DNA of 16,154 nucleotides from Hadesarchaea archaeon DG-33 (GTDB taxonomy: Archaea; Hadarchaeota; Hadarchaeia; Hadarchaeales; Hadarchaeaceae). Below the pieces are notes generated by a model. That model ran no database searches, had not been told where the DNA came from, and saw only the letters and a program-made list of their open reading frames with translations. Of this stretch, positions 5,069 through 12,159 are shown one piece after another. A program made the translations under genes and the position numbers. Within the stretch, counting starts at the first letter, position 1, and each line of letters starts with the position of its first letter. The DNA lies in contig LQHI01000059.1 of the NCBI GenBank assembly GCA_001515185.1, positions 1-16,154 of the forward strand, read 5' to 3'.

Positions 5069-7344
5069 GCAAGATTGAGCTCCGCGGGTTTAAATCATTT
5101 GGAAACGCGAAGGTGAGCATCCCCCTTTCTAGAGGTTTGACTGCCATCGTCGGTCCAAACGGTTCGGGCAAGAGCAACGTTGTCGATGCGCTCTGTTTCG
5201 TGCTGGGGGGGATGAGCGCGAAGCTCATGCGCGCTGAGCGCTTTTCTGATTTCCTCTTTAACGGGGGCAACGGCCAACGCTCAGCCCCTTTTGCTGAGGT
5301 TTTACTCCATTTCAATAATGAAGACGGTGCGCTGCCTATCAACTCGACGACGGTGGCGATATCCAGAAAAGTGGACCGCAGCGGCAAATGCGTGTATCGG
5401 ATAAACCGAAAGCGCGCCTCGCGGCAGGAAATCGTGGACATGCTCTCGAAAACCATGTCCAGCCCCGGAGGCTACAACTTCATCATGCAGGGGGATGTCG
5501 ATCGCTTCATAAAGATGGACCCGTTCGACCGTCGGACGATCATCGACGACCTCGCGGGGGTCGCGGAGTACGATGAAAAGAAGCAAAAATCGCTTTCGGA
5601 ACTCCAGCGCGTCAAGACCAATCTCAACTCGATGGAAGCTGTCCTCGGCGAGATTTCGGTGCAGATGGAAAAACTCCGATCTGAACGGGAGGGCGCCATT
5701 CGGTATAGGGAGTTGAATCAGGAGCTTGGGCGTATTCGGGCCGCGCTCCTCAGCGTTCGGCGTGCCGCTTGCAGGAAAAAACTTTCGCGGCTGCAGCACA
5801 GAATAAAAGCGAAGGAAGAAGCACTGCAGGAACTGCGCGGTAAGCGCCGAAAAATTCTCGAAGAAGCTGGGAGCTATGATCGAAAAGTTGGGCATATAGA
5901 GAAACTCATCGAGGAAAAACAGAATACAGGGATGTTTGCGGAGGTGGGAAAAATACGCGAACGTCTCAAATTGTTCGGCGAAATGCTCAACTCGACAGCG
6001 GGAGAGCACGCGAGAATAGAGAGTGAAATCGCTGATCTTAGCGCCCGCATCAAAGAAATCGCTTCCCAAAGCGAACAAGATGTTTCGCCTGAAAAAATAC
6101 CCTTGCTTTCCTCGAAGTTCGAAAATCTTTACGAGAGGTTTAACGCGCTGGCTCAAACCTTTGATTCGAGCAGATCACGCGCTGAAACCGAAAAAGTGCT
6201 TCAAGAGCTCCGTGGGGTTCTGGATGATTTACGTGTTATTTTAGACGACTTTTTCAAACATTTCGAGCAGGCTTCAGAGCTTCTCAAGGGTACACCATCG
6301 TTTGAGAAACTAAACGAGCCTGATACGAGGCCACAACTTCACCGCCGCCTAATAAGCTTGGAAGCTGTGCGTTCCCAGCTGGATGATAGGCTGAAACAGC
6401 TACAGCAACAAGTCCAGGAAGCCCAGATTGAGCTCGATAGAGTCACCGTGCTGGAAGAGAAGGAGCGGTCCTCGGTCGGGACCCTCCGCAAGGAAAGGGA
6501 AAAACTTCGGTCCAAAGTCGGGAGCCTCAAGGGGAAAGCAGGCCACATAGAGGATCCAATAGAGCAACTCAGTAACGAACTGCAGGCATGCAGGGTCGAG
6601 GAGGCCTCGCTGCGACCCCAACTCGAAAACATCGAAGGAAAGCTAAAGCAAGTCAAGATAGAGGTTGAAATTACCCGTGATGTTGATCCGGCCAAGCTCG
6701 AACGAAGAGTCGGAGCTCTAGAGGCGGAGCTTGAAGCACTCGGTCCTGTGAACTTCCGGGCTATCCAAGATTTCAGAAATGCCGAGCGCCGTTACAACTC
6801 CGAAAAATTGAAGCATGACAAGCTGGTCGCGGAGAAGCAGGCGATCCTCGATTTCATGCGAGAAATAGATGAAAAGAAAAAAGAAGTGTTCATGCAGACT
6901 TTCAACGAGCTCTCACAATACTTCAGCAAGATTTTCAGCGAGCTATCGCCGGGAGGCGTGGCGAGGCTGATTTTGGAGAACGAGGAGATTCCATTCGAGG
7001 GAGGACTCGAGATCGAGGCCAAACCAGCTGGCAAGGAGATTGCTCGGGTGGGGGCACTTTCAGGTGGGGAAAAAGCACTAACCGCGCTCGCTTTTATCTT
7101 CTCCCTCCAGCGCTTCCGACCCACCACTCTCTATGTGCTCGATGAAATTGACGCCCACCTCGACGACCAGAACCTCCGTCGGGTCGCGGAGCTCATCAGC
7201 CGATCCTCGCGCGGGTCGCAAGTCATCCTCGTCACACTGCACGATTCGATGATGTCTGTGGCCGATCGTTTGTTCGGTGTCACGATGGGCAAGAGCGGGG
7301 TGTCTCGCTTGTTCTCAGTGGAGCTAGCGGGGTTGGCGGCGTGA
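5056..7344 (+). CDS. smc: SMC chromosome-organising ATPase, short-armed and without a recognisable hinge
   Basis: The SMC subunit of the prokaryotic SMC-ScpAB complex, which compacts and segregates chromosomes. The 762 residues have a canonical N-terminal head: IELRGFKSFG (7-16), Walker A GPNGSGKS (33-40), Arg59 in KLMRAER, Q-loop MQGD (144-147) and IDDLAGVAEYDEKK (163-176). The C-terminal head has GPVNFRAI (563-570), signature LSGGEKAL (668-675), Walker B VLDEID (694-699), the D-loop region HLDDQN and a TLHD switch (727-730). Between the heads are only about 430 residues, versus about 850 in typical 1,150-1,200-residue SMCs. Coiled coil runs from about 175 to 338 and 427 to 555. The apex (340-426) lacks the glycine-rich globular SMC hinge and any CxxC zinc hook; it is rich in short helices. 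The frame is unbroken. It is the first gene of smc-scpA-scpB. GTG 5056 is the only start preserving the conserved N-terminus, as an in-frame stop lies at 5035. Confidence 0.93.
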   Translation: MSHVSKIELRGFKSFGNAKVSIPLSRGLTAIVGPNGSGKSNVVDALCFVLGGMSAKLMRAERFSDFLFNGGNGQRSAPFAEVLLHFNNEDGALPINSTTVAISRKVDRSGKCVYRINRKRASRQEIVDMLSKTMSSPGGYNFIMQGDVDRFIKMDPFDRRTIIDDLAGVAEYDEKKQKSLSELQRVKTNLNSMEAVLGEISVQMEKLRSEREGAIRYRELNQELGRIRAALLSVRRAACRKKLSRLQHRIKAKEEALQELRGKRRKILEEAGSYDRKVGHIEKLIEEKQNTGMFAEVGKIRERLKLFGEMLNSTAGEHARIESEIADLSARIKEIASQSEQDVSPEKIPLLSSKFENLYERFNALAQTFDSSRSRAETEKVLQELRGVLDDLRVILDDFFKHFEQASELLKGTPSFEKLNEPDTRPQLHRRLISLEAVRSQLDDRLKQLQQQVQEAQIELDRVTVLEEKERSSVGTLRKEREKLRSKVGSLKGKAGHIEDPIEQLSNELQACRVEEASLRPQLENIEGKLKQVKIEVEITRDVDPAKLERRVGALEAELEALGPVNFRAIQDFRNAERRYNSEKLKHDKLVAEKQAILDFMREIDEKKKEVFMQTFNELSQYFSKIFSELSPGGVARLILENEEIPFEGGLEIEAKPAGKEIARVGALSGGEKALTALAFIFSLQRFRPTTLYVLDEIDAHLDDQNLRRVAELISRSSRGSQVILVTLHDSMMSVADRLFGVTMGKSGVSRLFSVELAGLAA

Positions 7345-7353
7345 GGTGAAGAC

Positions 7354-8007
7354 ATGACGACTATCGCTGATCAACCTTTCCAGATTCTGCTCGGGCTGGT
7401 ACAGGAGCACAAGCTCGACCCGTGGGATGTCGATATCGAGAAGATCGCAGGTGTCTACATGCAACGCGTGCGGGAGATGCGGGAGTTCGACCTTCGTGTT
7501 TCAGGACGGACGCTGCTTTCGGCCTCGGTGCTTTTGCGGATGAAATCAGATTTCGTGTTCAACGGACATAAAAAGCCGGAAGCAGAGGAGGAGCTTAAGG
7601 AGATGTTCGATCTCGATTTGCCTGAACTCGGACAAATAACGATTATACAGCGTTCACCCCGCAAAATTACACTTCTCGATCTCATGGGCGCGCTACAAGA
7701 GGCGCTCAAGGATACCCCAACGCGGAAAGTCTTCCAGAGGAGGAAGTTAGAGAAAATCATGCAGACGCTCAGCGAATATCACATAAACATCGAGCGGTAC
7801 CTTGAGGAACTGTACCAACGGGTGAAAAGCCTCACCGCTTCAGGGCAAGAAATCTCGCTCTCGGCGCTCGTCCTCGAACGAACTAGGCTCGCGGTGGCTA
7901 GGACACTCCTCCTCCTATTGTTCCTCGAAATTCAAGGCAAGGTCGTGTTGCGGCAGCCCGAACCATTCGGTGAAATATTTGCCTCCTTGCTGGCGGGGGA
8001 GGGGTAG
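7354..8007 (+). CDS. scpA: Kleisin ScpA
   Basis: A 217-residue kleisin that bridges the two SMC heads and recruits ScpB. Seen: the N-terminal FQILLGLVQEHKLDPWDVDI segment (ScpA proteins begin with a hydrophobic helix followed by a LDPWDVDI-like motif), the MREFDLRVSGRTLLSASVLLRMKS helix that contacts the SMC neck, a charged middle linker (about 70-115) and the C-terminal winged helix (about 150-215), ending in the hydrophobic VARTLLLLLFLEIQGKVVLRQ segment that binds the SMC head cap. Length is typical of archaeal ScpA. ATG 7354 lies 9 bp after the smc stop, with GAGGTGA at 7343-7349 as ribosome-binding site. Confidence 0.92.
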   Translation: MTTIADQPFQILLGLVQEHKLDPWDVDIEKIAGVYMQRVREMREFDLRVSGRTLLSASVLLRMKSDFVFNGHKKPEAEEELKEMFDLDLPELGQITIIQRSPRKITLLDLMGALQEALKDTPTRKVFQRRKLEKIMQTLSEYHINIERYLEELYQRVKSLTASGQEISLSALVLERTRLAVARTLLLLLFLEIQGKVVLRQPEPFGEIFASLLAGEG

Positions 8008-8008
8008 C

Positions 8009-8518
8009 ATGGGAGTTAAGGAAGATTGCTCGATTATCGAAGCCGCCCTCTACGCAGCTGATCGTCCGTTGACTCTAGGCGAACTGCGTGAAATCTTAGA
8101 GACCTCGTCTGAGACCTACGCGCGCAAGCTCATGGATGAGTTCATAGCCGACTACGGGAAGAGGGGCGGTCCCCTGATGCTCACCGAAACCTCAAAGGGG
8201 ACCTTTTCGCTCCGCCTCCGTGAGGAGTACATGCCGAAGCTGGAGGGGGTGATGTCCAAAGCAAAGCTCTCGCGGGGGGCTTTGAAGACGCTCGCCATGA
8301 TTGCCTACAAGCAGCCCGTCTACCAAGCAAGACTCGCCGACGTACGGGGCAGCCGAGTCTACGATCACATCAAACAGCTTACCGCGCTGGGGTTCATCGA
8401 GTCCAGACGTTTCGAGCGGACACGAGTGCTTCGAACCTCGCGAAGATTCGCGGGTTACTTCGGTTTTGAGGACGATATGGACAATATCCGTGAACGAATC
8501 GAAGAGCTCATGAGATAA
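8009..8518 (+). CDS. scpB: ScpB, winged-helix KITE partner of the SMC complex
   Basis: A 169-residue ScpB. ScpB dimers have two tandem winged-helix domains and bind the middle of ScpA. The first domain runs from IIEAALYAADRPLTLGELREIL through about residue 75. The second covers about 80-150 with the conserved LSRGALKTLAMIAYKQPVYQARLADVRG segment, GFIESRR, and RTSRRFAGYFGF. ATG 8009 is chosen because GGGGAGGGG (7996-8004) lies just before it and the family's N-terminus starts there; an in-frame upstream ATG at 7970 would add 13 residues overlapping scpA. The start is 1 bp beyond the scpA stop, so translation is coupled. Confidence 0.92.
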   Translation: MGVKEDCSIIEAALYAADRPLTLGELREILETSSETYARKLMDEFIADYGKRGGPLMLTETSKGTFSLRLREEYMPKLEGVMSKAKLSRGALKTLAMIAYKQPVYQARLADVRGSRVYDHIKQLTALGFIESRRFERTRVLRTSRRFAGYFGFEDDMDNIRERIEELMR

Positions 8519-8522
8519 GGAC

Positions 8523-8530
8523 TTTTTATA
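8523..8530 (+). promoter_or_regulatory. TATA box for rps8e
   Basis: TTTTTATA lies just after scpB and about 35-40 bp before the rps8e ATG (8564). A start site near 8553 would leave a leader of about 10 nt with GGTG (8555-8558) as ribosome-binding site, so rps8e can be expressed independently of the smc operon. Confidence 0.5.
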
Positions 8531-8563
8531 CTCTTGTGCCCAAAGATTGCAAGCGGTGTCTAA

Positions 8564-9004
8564 ATGGCTAAGTGGCAGGGTAGATCGTTGAAGAAGCCCA
8601 GCGGGGGACGAATATGGGCCAGCCGGAAGAAGCGTGGGCGGGAGATGGGTAGCGAGCTCGTCGAGACCAAGCTTGCTCCAATGAAGCGAGTCGAGCGCCG
8701 CGCCTTCGGTGGGGACATAAAAATCAGCTTGCTCGGCACCGATGTCGCCAACGTTGTGGACCCGAAAACCGGACAGGCGAAAAAATCGAAGATACTCAAA
8801 GTTCTCGAGAATCCTGCCGACCCCCACTTCGTACGTAGAAATGTTCTGACGAAGGGAGCGATAATAGAAACCGAGCTCGGCCGCGCGCGCGTGACTAGCC
8901 GACCCGGGCAGAGCGGCGGCGTCGATGCCGTGCTGCTTGAGGCCAAACCCGTTGAAGCTGAAGAACCTGCTGAGAAGCCGGCGGTGCCCGAAGAAAAATC
9001 ATAG
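8564..9004 (+). CDS. rps8e: Small ribosomal subunit protein eS8
   Basis: A 146-residue archaeal/eukaryotic-type eS8 protein of the small ribosomal subunit. Diagnostic segments are MAKWQGRSLKKPSGGR at the N-terminus (the family's highly basic SxRKxTGGR-like region), KRGREMGSE, GGDIKISLL, NPADPHFVRRNVLTKGAIIETELG and RARVTSRPGQSGGVDAVLLE. Archaeal eS8 is usually about 125-130 residues. The extra 20 residues are an acidic, proline-rich tail (EAEEPAEKPAVPEEKS). Its final 6 bp overlap the convergent DUF488 gene. It is the usual type of translation gene found near chromosome-maintenance operons; no direct link to SMC is implied. Confidence 0.95.
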   Translation: MAKWQGRSLKKPSGGRIWASRKKRGREMGSELVETKLAPMKRVERRAFGGDIKISLLGTDVANVVDPKTGQAKKSKILKVLENPADPHFVRRNVLTKGAIIETELGRARVTSRPGQSGGVDAVLLEAKPVEAEEPAEKPAVPEEKS

Positions 9005-9430
9005 CGTTTGTTGCTTCCTTTTGTCGACGATGTGCACGACCTTCCATCTTCGCTTTTTTAACTCCTTTGCTATGAAGCGGCGATGGCATGCGCTCGGATA
9101 TGACTCGACGCACATGATCGCCGAGGGCTTTTCTCTCGCGAGTTTCATCAGCTCCTTTAACCCATGTTTGAACTCTTGGGTTTGGGTGTAGGTTCCGTAG
9201 CCCCCACGATATCCGCCGAGCTCTCGGATGTGGACATAACCTATGCCTTTTGCGGGGAGGGTCCGCTGCAGGTTTTCCTTCACGAATTCCGGCCACTTCG
9301 AGGTCGGGAAACGCCGGACATCGATAATCAGCTCGATATCGAAACGCTTGAGTAGCGCCATGAAATTCTCGAATTTTCGGTTTCCGTAGCCGATTGTGAA
9401 TATCTCCGGCACGTTCGCTCCCTTACCCAT
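8999..9430 (-). CDS. DUF488 family protein
   Basis: A 143-residue DUF488 protein. The family is widespread but its function is not settled. The conserved features are FTIGYGNRKFENF near the start, LIIDVRRFPTSKWPEF, the HIRELGGYRG segment, and near the C-terminus CVESYPSACHRRFIA followed by HIVD, which resembles the conserved CxE...CHR motif. ATG 9430 is given; a GTG at 9409, preceded by GGGAG, would yield a protein starting with PEIFTIGYGN, which is closer to the usual family N-terminus and may be the true start. It converges on rps8e with a 6-bp overlap. Confidence 0.85.
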   Translation of the reverse strand: MGKGANVPEIFTIGYGNRKFENFMALLKRFDIELIIDVRRFPTSKWPEFVKENLQRTLPAKGIGYVHIRELGGYRGGYGTYTQTQEFKHGLKELMKLAREKPSAIMCVESYPSACHRRFIAKELKKRRWKVVHIVDKRKQQTL

Positions 9431-9460
9431 TCAGTTTTTGGAGTGGCATAGCCATGTCGG

Positions 9461-9483
9461 TAACGCAAGTATGTAGTGCGTTA
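9461..9483. repeat. 7-bp perfect inverted repeat upstream of the DUF488 gene
   Basis: TAACGCA (9461-9467) and TGCGTTA (9477-9483) flank a 9-base spacer in the divergent gap between DUF488 and the COG4069-like gene. Dyad of this size and place would suit a regulator site; short enough to be chance. Confidence 0.35.
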
Positions 9484-9526
9484 ATGTGGTACACCTCGTG
9501 TGGCGTTTTGGGTGACATCGGCGTGC

Positions 9527-9593
9527 CATGTCACAGCTGTGGCGTCATCAAACAAAGTTTTTTAAACCAGTTAAATTAACATCGTGTGACATG
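9527..9593 (+). promoter_or_regulatory. Promoter of the COG4069-like gene, flanked by a 9-bp inverted repeat
   Basis: TATA-like TTTTTTAAA lies at 9558-9566, about 25 bp before ATG 9591, which implies a leaderless transcript. The box is bracketed by CATGTCACA (9527-9535) and its exact reverse complement TGTGACATG (9585-9593), the latter including the start codon. A related GGTGACATC occurs at 9511-9519. The arrangement looks like a repressor pair spanning a promoter (inference). Confidence 0.45.
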
Positions 9594-10391
9594 CCAAATA
9601 TCCAAGTGACGCTAACCCCGGCCGAATCGAAGCGCTTGATAGCGAAGGCGGTCGCCGCCCTCCCTGAGGTCAAGCGAGCCCTCCGCCAGGGAACGATAGT
9701 GATCGGGCTTGGCACCACCAACGCCCGTGTCGCTGAGGAGCTGCTGGGGAAAAAAATCGAGAGCGAAAAATTCGTGGCGGGAGTCGTTTTGCCGAAAGGG
9801 ACTTGTGTCGTCCCCCACGAGCGACGTATAGGAAATATCATCATCCGCGGGGGCAAGCTCATCAAAAGCAAGCTCGACGATATACTTCTCGAACTCACGG
9901 CCGGCGATGTCTTCATCAAGGGTGCCAACGCGCTCGACGCCAGCGGCACGGCGGGAGTTTTATTGGCATCGCGTCGAGGAGGCACCCTAGGTAGATCACT
10001 GGGGACTATCATGGCGCGGGGCGTGACCTTCATCATTCCTGTGGGGCTCGAGAAGTTTATTCCTGGCTCGATTCAAAGGGTCTCCAGAACTACTGGAATC
10101 TTTCGTGTTAGCTACGCCACAGGTTATCCTTCGGGAATAATGCCCATAGCGGGAAAAGTTATCACCGAGCTCGAAGCTTTCGAAATTCTGACGGGCGCGG
10201 AAGCCATTGCTATGGGCAAGGGGGGCATCTCCGGAGCCGAGGGAAGCGTCACCTTACTCGTTCAGGGAACGCAGAAACAACTCAGCAAAGCTCGAAAGCT
10301 GGTAAATGGAACAAAAGGTGAACCGGGCACGAAAGTGGAAACCAACTGTAGAACTTGTAAACTACCCGACTGCTGGTATAGGAGACGCTAG
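9591..10391 (+). CDS. Conserved archaeal protein of unknown function (COG4069-like)
   Basis: A 266-residue protein that I associate, from memory, with the archaeal family COG4069 of unknown function. Visible features: LTPAESKRLIAKAVAAL at the N-terminus; TIVIGLGTTNARVAEELLGK (35-54), a glycine-rich loop of the kind that starts the phosphosugar-isomerase/DeoR-type (RpiA/NagB-like) fold; VPHERRIGNIIIRGG (74-88); DVFIKGANALD (106-116) and AGVLLASRRGGTLG (121-134), like the substrate-loop segments of that fold; and GISGAEGSVTLLV. The C-terminus ends CRTCKLPDCWYRRR with cysteines 253, 256 and 261, a possible metal site. The fold is inference and no reaction can be assigned. ATG 9591 follows a TATA box at the right spacing. 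The stop overlaps the convergent DUF211 gene. Confidence 0.75.
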   Translation: MPNIQVTLTPAESKRLIAKAVAALPEVKRALRQGTIVIGLGTTNARVAEELLGKKIESEKFVAGVVLPKGTCVVPHERRIGNIIIRGGKLIKSKLDDILLELTAGDVFIKGANALDASGTAGVLLASRRGGTLGRSLGTIMARGVTFIIPVGLEKFIPGSIQRVSRTTGIFRVSYATGYPSGIMPIAGKVITELEAFEILTGAEAIAMGKGGISGAEGSVTLLVQGTQKQLSKARKLVNGTKGEPGTKVETNCRTCKLPDCWYRRR

Positions 10392-10714
10392 TCGGCACCC
10401 TCGCGTGTGCGAACCCTGCGTTGGCGCTCTACGGTCCCGCTCGTCAAGTTGCCTGCGATGACCTCATCGATACTGTGGACGACTCCGCCCCATTCCTCGA
10501 TTGCCGCGCGTATTGTGCCATAATCTAGTTGGCCGTCGATGGTGATCTTGATTGTCTCCGTGTCCTTGTCGATCTCGATGAGCGTAACGTTCACCCCGTC
10601 AACGCCCGACATCGAGCTGAGCTTTGTCGCGAACTCCGGCAATGAAGGGCTGTGCGGCTTGAGCACGTCGAGCACGAGTCTGCGAATCTTTCGAGCGGGA
10701 GTCTGCCTAGCCAT
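10388..10714 (-). CDS. DUF211 family protein
   Basis: A 108-residue DUF211 protein, an archaeal family with a ferredoxin-like fold and no established function. Seen: RKIRRLVLDVLKPHSPSLPEFA (8-29), SMSGVDGVNVTLIEIDKDTETIKITIDG (the beta-hairpin core) and the GTIRAAIEEWGGVVHSIDEVIAG segment. A basic tail follows. ATG 10714 has a strong ribosome-binding site just upstream (GAGGTGGGAT on the - strand). It is divergent from gar1 and overlaps the COG4069-like gene end by 4 bp. Some family members bind metals; nothing here decides that. Confidence 0.88.
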   Translation of the reverse strand: MARQTPARKIRRLVLDVLKPHSPSLPEFATKLSSMSGVDGVNVTLIEIDKDTETIKITIDGQLDYGTIRAAIEEWGGVVHSIDEVIAGNLTSGTVERQRRVRTREGAD

Positions 10715-10767
10715 TTGATCCCACCTCTAAATGATCGGCGTTGCTTAAGAATTTTCTCGGGTTTTGG

Positions 10768-10834
10768 ACGGTCAACCGTGAGTTTTAAATATATCGAAAA
10801 GATTATATATACGTGGATGAATTAAGTTTTAAAC
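10768..10834. promoter_or_regulatory. Divergent promoter region between DUF211 and gar1
   Basis: TTATATATA (10803-10811) and TTTTAAAC (10827-10834) face gar1, whose ribosome-binding site GGGGGA sits at 10839-10844. Toward DUF211, TATATTTAAA is readable on the - strand at about 10785-10794. A small dyad, ACGGT (10768-10772) and ACCGT (10775-10779), lies downstream of that box and could be an operator. Confidence 0.4.
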
Positions 10835-10848
10835 TTTTGGGGGATTAA

Positions 10849-11118
10849 ATGCGTAAGCTAGGCAAGGTCATTCACCTCACTAATCGCGGGTTCGTGCTGA
10901 GCGCCGAGCAGGTGCCGGGCCTCGGCGGAGCTGTATATGATGTGGGAGGCGCGCGCGTGGGGAGTATACTTGACCTGTTCGGACCCGTCGCGGCGCCCTA
11001 CATCGTGGTAAAACCCAGCCGCGGGTTCGCTCAAGCCAACTTGGAGAAGCTCGTCGGCAAGGATCTATATATGGGGGAGCGGTATGGAAAAACACGAAAA
11101 ACAAAAAAAGTGCCCTGA
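10849..11118 (+). CDS. gar1: Gar1-like H/ACA RNP protein
   Basis: An 89-residue Gar1, a subunit of the H/ACA ribonucleoprotein that guides pseudouridylation of rRNA; it binds Cbf5 and helps substrate release. Seen: RKLGKVIHLTNRGFVL, then GAVYDVGGARVGSILDLFGPVAAPYIVVKP, the conserved reduced-domain six-stranded barrel core, and LVGKDLYM. The C-terminus is short and basic (KTRKTKKVP) rather than the glycine-arginine-rich tails of eukaryotes. It precedes tfb, and the two reading frames overlap by 35 bp (11084-11118). Gar1 next to TFB is a recurring arrangement in Euryarchaeota. Confidence 0.9.
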   Translation: MRKLGKVIHLTNRGFVLSAEQVPGLGGAVYDVGGARVGSILDLFGPVAAPYIVVKPSRGFAQANLEKLVGKDLYMGERYGKTRKTKKVP

Positions 11119-12004
11119 GTGCGGAAGCCCAAAATTCGTGCGTGTCTACGAGCGCGCCGAGCTAGTGTGCGCTGAGTGCGGTTTCATCATTCACGACAAG
11201 ATAATGGACATGGGGCCGGAGTGGAGGGCATTTGACCAAGAACAGCGGGAGCGCCGGGGACGGGTTGGAGCGCCCATGACGTTCACTATTCACGATAAAG
11301 GATTGTCGACGATGATTGACTGGCGGGATCGCGACTCTCACGGCAAGGATCTCACCCCCAAGCGTCGAGCTCAGATTTACCGCCTTCGAAAGTGGCAGCG
11401 GCGAATCCGCGTTTCTGATGCCACCGAGCGCAACCTAGCTTTCGCGCTATCGGAGGTCGACCGGATGTCCTCACACTTGGGGCTGCCCCGAAACGTTCGT
11501 GAGGCGGCTGCGGTAATCTACCGGCGGGCTGTTGAGGAAAGGTTGATCCGGGGGCGGTCAATCGAGGGCGTTGCCGCAGCGGCCCTTTACGCGGCCTGCC
11601 GAGAGTGCAAGGTCCCCCGAACGCTCGACGAGATTGCCGACGTTTCGCGGGTTAGCAAGAAGGAGATTGGACGGAGTTACCGTTTCATCTCACGCGAGTT
11701 GCTCATCCACCTGCGCCCGACAAGCCCGATTGACTACATTCCACGCTTCGGGAGCGAGCTCGGGCTGAGCGGTGAGGTGCAGTCGAAGGCGATCGAGTTG
11801 CTCAAAGAGGCGACGAAGAAGGGGCTGACCTCTGGGCGTGGGCCGACGGGCGTGGCGGCTGCGGCCATCTACATTGCTAGCGTGTTTTGTGGCGAGCGGC
11901 GGACTCAGCGTGATGTGGCTGATGTGGCGCGGGTTACAGAGGTCACCGTGAGGAACCGCTACAAGGAGTTATGCGAGAAGTTAGGGCTAGATGTAGAGCT
12001 GTAA
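11084..12004 (+). CDS. tfb: Transcription initiation factor B (TFB)
   Basis: A 306-residue TFIIB homologue that binds TBP-TATA and recruits RNA polymerase. The N-terminal zinc ribbon has cysteines 10, 13, 29 and 32 (CPEC and CAEC). Next is the B-reader/linker region, with GPEWRAFD, RVGAPMT and IDWRDRDSHGKDL, then two cyclin-like repeats (about 110-200 and 205-300), each with the YxACR/YIAS-type helix (AAALYAACRECKVPRTLDEIA in the first; AAAIYIASVFCGERRTQRDVA in the second) and the terminal recognition helix TEVTVRNRYKEL. Length and order are standard. The ATG at 11084 lies within gar1 and has GGGGGAG just upstream, so translation is probably coupled. Confidence 0.96.
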   Translation: MEKHEKQKKCPECGSPKFVRVYERAELVCAECGFIIHDKIMDMGPEWRAFDQEQRERRGRVGAPMTFTIHDKGLSTMIDWRDRDSHGKDLTPKRRAQIYRLRKWQRRIRVSDATERNLAFALSEVDRMSSHLGLPRNVREAAAVIYRRAVEERLIRGRSIEGVAAAALYAACRECKVPRTLDEIADVSRVSKKEIGRSYRFISRELLIHLRPTSPIDYIPRFGSELGLSGEVQSKAIELLKEATKKGLTSGRGPTGVAAAAIYIASVFCGERRTQRDVADVARVTEVTVRNRYKELCEKLGLDVEL

Positions 12005-12071
12005 GAATTTTCCCCTTTGAAAATAAAGCTTAAATATTGCGTTTTAAAAATCGATACTTTCAGTGACCTCT

Positions 12072-12123
12072 ACCCTAAAGTGGTTCTGTTGCATAATCGG
12101 GACTTGATTTAGGGTGAACTACC
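12072..12123. repeat. Inverted-repeat region with an IS6-like terminal sequence
   Basis: ACCCTAAA (12072-12079) and TTTAGGGT (12108-12115) are exact reverse complements 28 bases apart. Adjacent, GTGGTTC (12080-12086) can pair with GAACTAC (12116-12122) with one G-U pair, but this crosses the first stem. The bases GGTTCTGTTGCATAA (12082-12096) resemble the terminal inverted repeats I recall for IS6-family elements (GGTTCTGTTGCA). There is no transposase nearby. The rest of the gap between tfb and 12160 shows nothing else. Confidence 0.35.
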
Positions 12124-12159
12124 CCTTGTTGAAGCAGGTTGCCCTTGATTATTCTTGCG

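Noticed and set aside
5302..6156. Long - strand open frame (284 codons) opposite smc
   Set aside because: It is a shadow of smc in a frame dictated by its codon bias; the translation shows no recognisable family and smc is unambiguous.
5056..7344. Rad50/SbcC or RecN instead of SMC
   Set aside because: The FKSFG start, LSGGEKAL signature and ScpA/ScpB neighbours identify SMC; no zinc hook is present.
7970..8008. Upstream start adding 13 residues to ScpB
   Set aside because: ATG 8009 has a strong ribosome-binding site and matches the family N-terminus; the extension is scpA sequence in another frame.
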